Part shown: one piece after another, positions 1 through 4,389 of the stretch
Position numbering within the stretch: position 1 is the first letter of the stretch
How the letters are laid out: each line of letters opens with the position of its first letter
DNA from: an uncultured Eubacteriales bacterium
Lineage (GTDB): Bacteria > Bacillota > Clostridia > Oscillospirales > Oscillospiraceae
NCBI GenBank assembly: GCA_902475455.1
Contig: CABRZO010000106.1
Span: 1 to 8,620 of the forward strand
Length of the DNA: 8,620 nucleotides
Reading direction: 5' to 3'
Notes under the pieces: model-generated
The model's database searches: none
What the model saw: the letters and a program-made list of their open reading frames with translations, nothing else
Told to the model about the DNA's origin: nothing
Position numbers and translations under genes: made by a program

Positions 1-459
1 GTGGCGGTGTCCAGCGACTATCTGACCCTGACGGGAGAGAAAGGCACTCTGACCGGGGAGGAGCAGCAGCTCTCCTACCGGCACAGCGCCTTCTCGCATG
101 GGGATAAATTTGTCACCTCCGCCCGGCTCCGCCTGGCCCCAGGGGACCGGGAACAGATCCGGGCTCGGATGGAGGAGCTGGCCCAGAAACGCAGAAACAG
201 TCAGCCCCTGGAGTATCCCAGCGCCGGCAGCACCTTCAAGCGGCCGGTGGGGGGCTACGCCGCCGCCCTCATTGACCAGTGCGGCCTGAAGGGGCTGCGG
301 GTGGGCGGCGCCCAGGTCAGCGAAAAACACGCTGGCTTCGTCATCAACACCGGCGGGGCCACTTGTGGGGATGTGCTGGCGCTCACCGATCAGATTAGAG
401 AGACGGTGCTGCGCCAGACCGGCATCACCCTGGAGCTGGAGATCCGGCGCCTGGACTGA
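1..459 (+). CDS. murB: UDP-N-acetylenolpyruvoylglucosamine reductase (MurB), C-terminal part, 5' end outside the window
   Basis: MurB reduces UDP-GlcNAc-enolpyruvate to UDP-MurNAc with NADPH and FAD, the second committed step of peptidoglycan precursor synthesis in the cytoplasm. The visible 152 residues hold the end of the FAD-binding domain (Y-R-H-S-A-F at about residues 26-31 of this fragment) and the whole substrate-binding C-terminal domain. The family motif A-G-S-T-F-K-R-P is at 75-82; its Ser77 matches the proton-donor serine known for MurB. V-S-E-K-H-A-G-F-V-I-N-T-G is at 106-118, and the closing L-E-L-E-I-R-R carries the expected acidic residue near the C terminus. The GTG at position 1 is simply the window edge, not a plausible start, because about half of a usual ~300-residue MurB is missing upstream. 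The stop is 28 bp before rapZ, which suggests cotranscription. Identification is by motif recognition and is secure. Confidence 0.95.
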   Translation: MAVSSDYLTLTGEKGTLTGEEQQLSYRHSAFSHGDKFVTSARLRLAPGDREQIRARMEELAQKRRNSQPLEYPSAGSTFKRPVGGYAAALIDQCGLKGLRVGGAQVSEKHAGFVINTGGATCGDVLALTDQIRETVLRQTGITLELEIRRLD

Positions 460-473
460 GGGCGCCCCGCGGG

Positions 474-483
474 AGAGGGAGAG
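474..483 (+). promoter_or_regulatory. Shine-Dalgarno of rapZ that fixes its start
   Basis: A purine-rich run containing GGGAG (477-481) lies 6 nt before the ATG at 488. It supports 488 rather than the upstream in-frame ATG at 365, which lies inside murB and would add 41 residues with no resemblance to the family. Confidence 0.8.
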
Positions 484-487
484 TTTT

Positions 488-1351
488 ATGGAGTTTGTTA
501 TCATTACCGGCCTGTCCGGCGCCGGCAAGAGCCGGGCGGCGGAATTTCTGGAGGACGCGGGCTTTTATACCGTGGACAACATTCCCCCGGAGTTCATGCC
601 CAAGTTCGCGGAATTCTGCATCCACGCCAACGGCCGCTATGACCGGGTGGCCCTGGTCAGCGATGTCCGGGCCGGGGACTGCTTTGAGCCGCTGCTCCAC
701 GCCCTGGATGAGCTGGAGCAGATGAACTGCACCTACAAGCTGCTGTTTATGGAGGCGGATCTGCCCACCATCATCAAGCGCTATAAGGAGACTCGGCGGC
801 TGCACCCCCTGGCGGGTATCGGCTACTCCCTGGAGGACGCCGCCAACCGGGAGCGCAACCTGCTCCAGCCCGTCCGGGACCGGGCCACCTATGTGCTGGA
901 TACCACCCCCTTTGTCTCCACCAACATGCTCCGGGCGGCCTTGGAAAAGCTGTTTGGCACCAACCAGCTCCAGACCGGCCTTTCGGTGACGGTGATGAGC
1001 TTTGGCTACAAATACGGCCTGCCCCTGGAGGCGGATCTGGCCCTGGATGTGCGGTTTTTGCCCAACCCCTACTATGTGGCCAATCTGAAGCAGCTCAGCG
1101 GCAAGGACCAGCCGGTGCGGGACTATCTGGACTCCTTCCAGGTGACCGAGACCTTTTGGAACAAACTGACGGATTTTCTGGCCTTTCTGCTGCCCCAGTA
1201 CGCCGAGGAGGGCAAGCGCACCCTGACCCTGGCCATCGGCTGCACCGGAGGCCGGCACCGGTCGGTGGCGCTGGCCTGCAAGCTGACGGACTGGGTCCGG
1301 GAGCAGGGCTATACGGTGAGCGAGTATCACCGGGATGTGACGAGGGTTTGA
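488..1351 (+). CDS. rapZ: RapZ/YvcJ family nucleotide-binding protein
   Basis: This is a 287-residue P-loop protein, the usual length for the family (E. coli RapZ and B. subtilis YvcJ are 284-295). The Walker A motif G-L-S-G-A-G-K-S is at residues 8-15, followed by the family V-D-N-I-P at 29-33, D-V-R at 59-61 and the R-Y-K-E-T-R-R-L-H-P-L block at 98-108. The C-terminal domain carries S-F-G-Y-K-Y-G-L-P at 171-179 and the signature G-C-T-G-G-R-H-R-S-V at 251-260. In E. coli, RapZ is an RNA-binding adaptor that controls GlmS, and hence glucosamine-6-phosphate, through the small RNAs GlmY/GlmZ. In Firmicutes, YvcJ binds and hydrolyses nucleotides and affects competence; whether it binds RNA here is unknown. 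It sits between murB and yvcK, only 4 nt before yvcK, so translational coupling with the UDP-GlcNAc-linked gene is likely. The symbol follows current naming; yvcJ is equivalent. Confidence 0.95.
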   Translation: MEFVIITGLSGAGKSRAAEFLEDAGFYTVDNIPPEFMPKFAEFCIHANGRYDRVALVSDVRAGDCFEPLLHALDELEQMNCTYKLLFMEADLPTIIKRYKETRRLHPLAGIGYSLEDAANRERNLLQPVRDRATYVLDTTPFVSTNMLRAALEKLFGTNQLQTGLSVTVMSFGYKYGLPLEADLALDVRFLPNPYYVANLKQLSGKDQPVRDYLDSFQVTETFWNKLTDFLAFLLPQYAEEGKRTLTLAIGCTGGRHRSVALACKLTDWVREQGYTVSEYHRDVTRV

Positions 1352-1355
1352 AGCT

Positions 1356-2393
1356 ATGAGCAGAAAGAAGCGTATTCACCTGGATGGCCCCAACATTGTG
1401 GCCATTGGCGGCGGCACCGGGCTGTCCACCATGCTGCGGGGGCTGAAAAATTACACCGCCAACCTAACCGCCATCGTCACTATGGCGGACGACGGCGGCG
1501 GCTCCGGCAAGCTGCGGGAGGATCTGGGGATGCCCCCACCCGGGGACATCCGCCACTGTCTCCAGGCCCTGGCCAACGCGGAGCCTCTGATGGAGGAGCT
1601 CATCAACTATCGGTTTTCCGAGGGCACTCTGGCGGGCCAGAGCTTCGGCAACCTGTTTTTGGCGGCGCTGAACGGCATCTCCGACTCCTTCGAGGAGGCG
1701 GTGTCCCGGATGAGCCAGGTGCTGGCCATCACCGGCCGGGTGCTGCCGGTGACCAGCGACAACATCCAGCTGGTGGCGGAGTTTGAGAACGGCACCCAGG
1801 TGGTGGGGGAGTCCAAAATCTGTGACTTTAAAAAGGCCCAGGACTGCCGCATTACCAAGGTGCGGCTGATCCCCGAAAATGCCCGGGTGAATCAGGAGGC
1901 GCTGGAGGCCATCGCCAAGGCAGATTTGATTCTGCTGGGGCCCGGCAGTTTGTACACCAGTGTAATTCCTAACCTGCTGGTGGAGGGCATCACCGACGCC
2001 ATTGCCGCCTCTCCCGCCCTGCGGGCCTATATCTGCAATGTGATGACCCAGGACGGGGAGACCGAGGGCTATACCGCCGCGGACCATCTGCGGGCCCTTT
2101 TGGCCCACTCAGGTCATAAGCTGGTGGACTTCTGCCTGGTGAATTCCGCCCCCATTCCCGCCGCCCTGCTCCCCCTCTACGCCAAGGAGGGGGCGGAGCC
2201 CATCCGGGTGGACCGGGAGACCATAGAGTCTTTGGGGGTTGAGGTAGAGGAGCAGCCGGTGGCGGATCTGCGCCAGCAGCGGCTGGCCCGCCACGATCCG
2301 GACCAGCTGGCCCGGGCGGTGCTCCAGCTCATGGAGGACCACACTATGCGCATCTTTGAAAACGGCGTGGCCCGGTATGTCCGGGAGCGCTGA
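1356..2393 (+). CDS. yvcK: YvcK/GlmR family gluconeogenesis and cell-wall regulator (CofD-like fold)
   Basis: This is a 345-residue protein of the YvcK/GlmR family (CofD-like fold). Family motifs appear in order: I-G-G-G-T-G-L-S at 17-24, A-D-D-G-G-G-S-G at 44-51, P-P-G-D-I-R at 61-66, G-Q-S-F-G-N-L at 94-100, G-P-G-S-L-Y-T-S at 195-202, and N-V-M-T-Q-D-G-E-T-E-G-Y at 228-239. In B. subtilis the protein binds UDP-GlcNAc and stimulates GlmS, directing carbon to peptidoglycan precursors. It is needed for growth on gluconeogenic carbon and for normal cell shape. It is somewhat longer than B. subtilis YvcK (317), mostly through a C-terminal tail after about residue 315. The ATG at 1356 follows the rapZ stop by 4 nt, with a weak GAGGG at 1342-1346 inside the end of rapZ. 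The CofD-like transferase activity is not expected in this subgroup. Cytoplasmic; no membrane segment is visible. Confidence 0.95.
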   Translation: MSRKKRIHLDGPNIVAIGGGTGLSTMLRGLKNYTANLTAIVTMADDGGGSGKLREDLGMPPPGDIRHCLQALANAEPLMEELINYRFSEGTLAGQSFGNLFLAALNGISDSFEEAVSRMSQVLAITGRVLPVTSDNIQLVAEFENGTQVVGESKICDFKKAQDCRITKVRLIPENARVNQEALEAIAKADLILLGPGSLYTSVIPNLLVEGITDAIAASPALRAYICNVMTQDGETEGYTAADHLRALLAHSGHKLVDFCLVNSAPIPAALLPLYAKEGAEPIRVDRETIESLGVEVEEQPVADLRQQRLARHDPDQLARAVLQLMEDHTMRIFENGVARYVRER

Positions 2394-2404
2394 ACTTTTA
2401 AGCA

Positions 2405-2420
2405 GCCGCCTTTGGGCGGC
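2405..2420 (+). other. Perfect GC hairpin just after yvcK, without a T tract
   Basis: GCCGCC at 2405-2410 pairs perfectly with GGCGGC at 2415-2420 across the loop TTTG, starting 12 nt after the yvcK stop. The sequence that follows (CCTGGATC) has no T run, so it is not a standard intrinsic terminator on the + strand. It could stabilise the upstream mRNA, cause partial attenuation, or be a processing site. CCTTT at 2409-2413 is complementary to AAAGG in the whiA Shine-Dalgarno. Confidence 0.55.
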
Positions 2421-2441
2421 CCTGGATCAAATAAACCGTTT

Positions 2442-2459
2442 ATCGGGCGTGGGCCCGAT
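2442..2459 (+). other. Second perfect hairpin in the whiA leader
   Basis: ATCGGGC at 2442-2448 pairs perfectly with GCCCGAT at 2453-2459 across the loop GTGG. It lies 12 nt before the whiA Shine-Dalgarno. No T tract follows, so a terminator is unlikely. Just before it, TAAAC-C-GTTTA (2432-2442) is an 11-nt dyad sharing one base with the stem. A small operator or a leader structure is possible; function is unknown. Confidence 0.5.
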
Positions 2460-2470
2460 TGCCCTGCCAG

Positions 2471-2477
2471 AAAGGAG
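2471..2477 (+). promoter_or_regulatory. Strong Shine-Dalgarno deciding the whiA start
   Basis: AAAGGAG ends 8 nt before the ATG at 2486, an ideal spacing. It argues for 2486 and against the in-frame TTG at 2459, which lies in the hairpin and upstream of the site. The protein from 2486 begins M-S-F-A-S-R-V-K, matching the usual WhiA N terminus. Confidence 0.85.
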
Positions 2478-2485
2478 TGCCTGTC

Positions 2486-3385
2486 ATGTCGTTTGCGTCC
2501 CGGGTCAAGGGGGAGCTGTGCCGGGAAAAGTTGTCCCGCACCTGCTGTGCCTGTGCCGAGGCCTATGGGGTACTCCTGTTCTGCAACAGCTTCACCCCCC
2601 AGCGGCTGCGGATTACCACCCGCAGCGCCCCCTTTGCCCAGCGGCTGCCCCGGCTGTTCCGCAAAGCCTTCGGGGTGAGCTTTGACCAGAGGCCGGAGGA
2701 CCTGAATACCGGGGGCAAGCTGACTTTCGAGATCGACAGCCCCGAGGCCATGGCCAAAATTCTGGATACTTACGGCTATGCCCGGGAAAACAGCGTCTCC
2801 CATCACATCAACTACGCAGTGCTGGAGGAGGAGTGCTGCCGTTCCGCCTTTTTGCGAGGGGCCTTTTTGGCCGGGGGCAGCGTCACCGACCCGGAAAAGC
2901 GCTACCATCTGGAGCTGACTACCTCCCATCACTATGTGCACCGGGAACTCCAGTCTCTGCTGATGGAGATGGGATTTGAACCCAAGATAATTAACCGTAA
3001 TTCGAATTATGTAACATATTTGAAGCGCAGTGAGGCCATTGCCGACTTCCTGACCACCCTGGGGGCCCCGTTGGCCGCCATGGAGATCATGAACGCCAAG
3101 GTGGAAAAGAATCTGCGCAACGGCGTCAACCGCTGGTCCAACTGCGATGTGGCCAATCTGGAGAAGGCGGTGGACGCGGCCCAGAACCAGATTGAGGCCA
3201 TCCGTCGGCTGGACCGGGGGATGGGGCTGGAATCCCTGCCGGAAAAGCTGCGGGAGACAGCCCGGCTGCGGCTGGAGCACCCGGAGCTCTCTTTGAGCCA
3301 GCTGGCCCAGCTGGCCCAGGTCAGCAAGTCCTGCCTGAATCACCGGCTGCGGAAGCTCATGGAGCTGTCGGCGGCCCAGCCGTGA
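2486..3385 (+). CDS. whiA: DNA-binding protein WhiA
   Basis: WhiA is a DNA-binding protein made of a degenerate LAGLIDADG homing-endonuclease fold and a C-terminal helix-turn-helix. In Streptomyces it activates sporulation-division genes. In B. subtilis it binds the nucleoid and influences division and chromosome segregation. The 299 residues start with M-S-F-A-S-R-V-K-G-E-L-C. The endonuclease-like core includes A-F-L-R-G-A-F-L-A-G-G-S-V at 121-133 and Y-H-L-E-L at 140-144. The N-V-R-W-like segment follows (V-N-R-W-S-N-C-D-V-A-N at 214-224), and the helix-turn-helix ends in V-S-K-S-C-L-N-H-R-L-R-K at 279-290. The turn before S-K-S looks about 3 residues shorter than in B. subtilis (from recall) and lies next to an in-frame L-A-Q-L-A-Q repeat at 273-278. 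It is the third member of the conserved rapZ-yvcK-whiA trio; the next gene starts 10 nt after its stop. Confidence 0.95.
   Translation: MSFASRVKGELCREKLSRTCCACAEAYGVLLFCNSFTPQRLRITTRSAPFAQRLPRLFRKAFGVSFDQRPEDLNTGGKLTFEIDSPEAMAKILDTYGYARENSVSHHINYAVLEEECCRSAFLRGAFLAGGSVTDPEKRYHLELTTSHHYVHRELQSLLMEMGFEPKIINRNSNYVTYLKRSEAIADFLTTLGAPLAAMEIMNAKVEKNLRNGVNRWSNCDVANLEKAVDAAQNQIEAIRRLDRGMGLESLPEKLRETARLRLEHPELSLSQLAQLAQVSKSCLNHRLRKLMELSAAQP
3302..3319 (+). repeat. 9-bp tandem duplication inside whiA
   Basis: CTGGCCCAG occurs twice in direct succession (3302-3310 and 3311-3319), in frame, encoding L-A-Q-L-A-Q at WhiA residues 273-278 in the helix-turn-helix region. It is a site where replication slippage could change protein length by 3 residues without a frameshift. 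Confidence 0.7.
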
Positions 3386-3395
3386 CGGAGGCGGG

Positions 3396-3863
3396 ATGAA
3401 GCGAATTTTTTCCTGGTGGAAGCTGGCGTTCTGGCTCTATCTGGTGTGGCTGGCGGCCTTTGTGGTGGTGAAGTTTGACGGCCATCCGGCGGATCTGCTG
3501 GACAGAATGGAGCGGTTTGCCGCCATCCGGGCCAAAGAACCCGGTTTTAACCTGAATTTGCAGCCCTTTGAGAGCATCCGGATGCAGCTGAGACACTGGG
3601 ACGAGGGCTGGGCGCTGAAGAACCTGGTGGGCAACGCCCTGGCCTTTGTCCCATTTGGCTGCCTGCTGCCCCAGGCCTACGGGAGGCTGCGGCGGCTTTG
3701 GAAGGTGGGGCTGGTGTCGCTGGCCAGCATCTGCGCCATAGAAGTGTTCCAGTATGTGACGCTGCTGGGGGCCTGTGACATTGACGATTTGATTTTGAAC
3801 ATGCTGGGATGCCTGGGAGGATACCTGCTCTTTTGGCTGATGACGAGGGGGAAGCAAACATGA
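3396..3863 (+). CDS. VanZ family membrane protein
   Basis: This is a 155-residue integral membrane protein of the VanZ-like family. Four hydrophobic segments are visible at about 9-26, 75-92, 103-122 and 131-149. Family hallmarks are present: N-L-V-G-N at 76-80, F-V-P-F-G at 84-88, E-x-x-Q at 116-119 and D-I-D-D-L-I-L-N at 128-135. VanZ itself gives low-level teicoplanin resistance in enterococci by an unknown mechanism; most family members have no known role, and nothing here indicates glycopeptide resistance (no vanHAX-type genes nearby). The region between helices 1 and 2 (about 27-74) is polar and probably outside the membrane. GGAGG at 3387-3391, overlapping the end of whiA, sits 4 nt before the ATG at 3396, a rather short spacing. 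The stop overlaps the next ATG as ATGA, implying coupled translation with the LURP-one-related gene. Confidence 0.88.
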   Translation: MKRIFSWWKLAFWLYLVWLAAFVVVKFDGHPADLLDRMERFAAIRAKEPGFNLNLQPFESIRMQLRHWDEGWALKNLVGNALAFVPFGCLLPQAYGRLRRLWKVGLVSLASICAIEVFQYVTLLGACDIDDLILNMLGCLGGYLLFWLMTRGKQT

Positions 3864-4333
3864 AATTGCTGATTCGGCAGCGGGTGTTTTCCTGGACGGA
3901 CACCTATGACATCTATGACGAGTGGGAAAATCCCTGCTTTTTTGTGGAGGCGGAGTTCTTTACTCTGGGCCACCAGATCCACGTCAACGATCTGGGCACC
4001 GGTATGGAAGTGGGCAGTGTCCACCAGAAGCTCTTTGCCCTGATGCCCCAGTTTGAACTGGTCATCGGCGGCATGGATATGGGGTACATCCGGAAGGAGT
4101 TCACCCTGTTCCACCCCCGGTACCACCTGAGCATGAACGGCTGGCAGGTCCAGGGGGATGTGTTCGGCTGGGAGTACGATGTGGTGGATTCCGCCGGCAA
4201 ATGTGTCATGCACATAACCAAGGAGCTCTTCCACTGGGGAGACACCTATGTGCTGGACATCCCGGAGGAGCGCAACGCCCTGCTGTGCCTGCTCATTGCC
4301 ATCGCCATTGACGCCGCCAACTGCGGCGACTGA
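3860..4333 (+). CDS. LURP-one-related family protein (YxjI-like, tubby C-terminal-like fold)
   Basis: This is a 157-residue soluble protein matching the LURP-one-related/YxjI family, which adopts a tubby-like beta-barrel around a central hydrophobic helix. Visible features are the opening L-I-R-Q-R-V-F-S-W-T-D-T-Y at 4-16, D-E-W-E-N at 20-24, V-E-A-E-F-F-T-L-G-H at 29-38, and a repeated K-E-x-F/T pattern (I-R-K-E-F-T-L-F at 77-84, I-T-K-E-L-F-H-W-G-D-T-Y at 119-130). The hydrophobic helix L-L-C-L-L-I-A-I-A-I-D-A is at 141-152, as expected for this fold. The bacterial function is unknown; the tubby fold in eukaryotes can bind membrane phosphoinositides, but that does not transfer directly. The start at 3860 was chosen because the ATGA overlap with the VanZ gene and GAGGGGGAAG at 3845-3854 precede it, and the family N terminus begins here; the in-frame ATG at 3809 would add unrelated residues. 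Confidence 0.87.
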   Translation: MKLLIRQRVFSWTDTYDIYDEWENPCFFVEAEFFTLGHQIHVNDLGTGMEVGSVHQKLFALMPQFELVIGGMDMGYIRKEFTLFHPRYHLSMNGWQVQGDVFGWEYDVVDSAGKCVMHITKELFHWGDTYVLDIPEERNALLCLLIAIAIDAANCGD

Positions 4334-4378
4334 TCCAAAGACAGAAGCAATTCACAACCAATACCCCGGATAAGATTT

Positions 4379-4385
4379 GAGGAAA
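4379..4385 (+). promoter_or_regulatory. Shine-Dalgarno of dnaE
   Basis: GAGGAAA (core GAGG at 4379-4382, 7 nt from the start) precedes the ATG at 4390. The 56-bp gap 4334-4389 is noticeably A-rich compared with its surroundings and could carry a promoter, but I see no pair of -35/-10 boxes with correct spacing. Confidence 0.75.
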
Positions 4386-4389
4386 CGCT

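Noticed and set aside
460..467. GGGCGCCC palindrome just after the murB stop
   Set aside because: It is an 8-bp self-complementary word with no loop and no T tract, expected by chance in GC-rich DNA; not a terminator.
365..487. Upstream in-frame ATG extending RapZ by 41 residues
   Set aside because: It lies inside murB, encodes unrelated residues, and the Shine-Dalgarno and family N terminus point to 488.
2177..3343. Long minus-strand frame opposite yvcK and whiA (388 codons)
   Set aside because: Its composition is low-complexity and it spans two real genes plus their gap; it is an antisense by-product of codon bias.
3396..3863. Glycopeptide resistance determinant (vanZ)
   Set aside because: Only the general VanZ family fold is supported; no vanH/A/X/S/R neighbours are present and most family members are unrelated to resistance.
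4334..4389. Possible promoter before dnaE (TTCACA at 4351, TAAGAT at 4371)
   Set aside because: The spacer is only 14 nt and both boxes are imperfect, so I do not call it, although the A-rich gap leaves a promoter possible.
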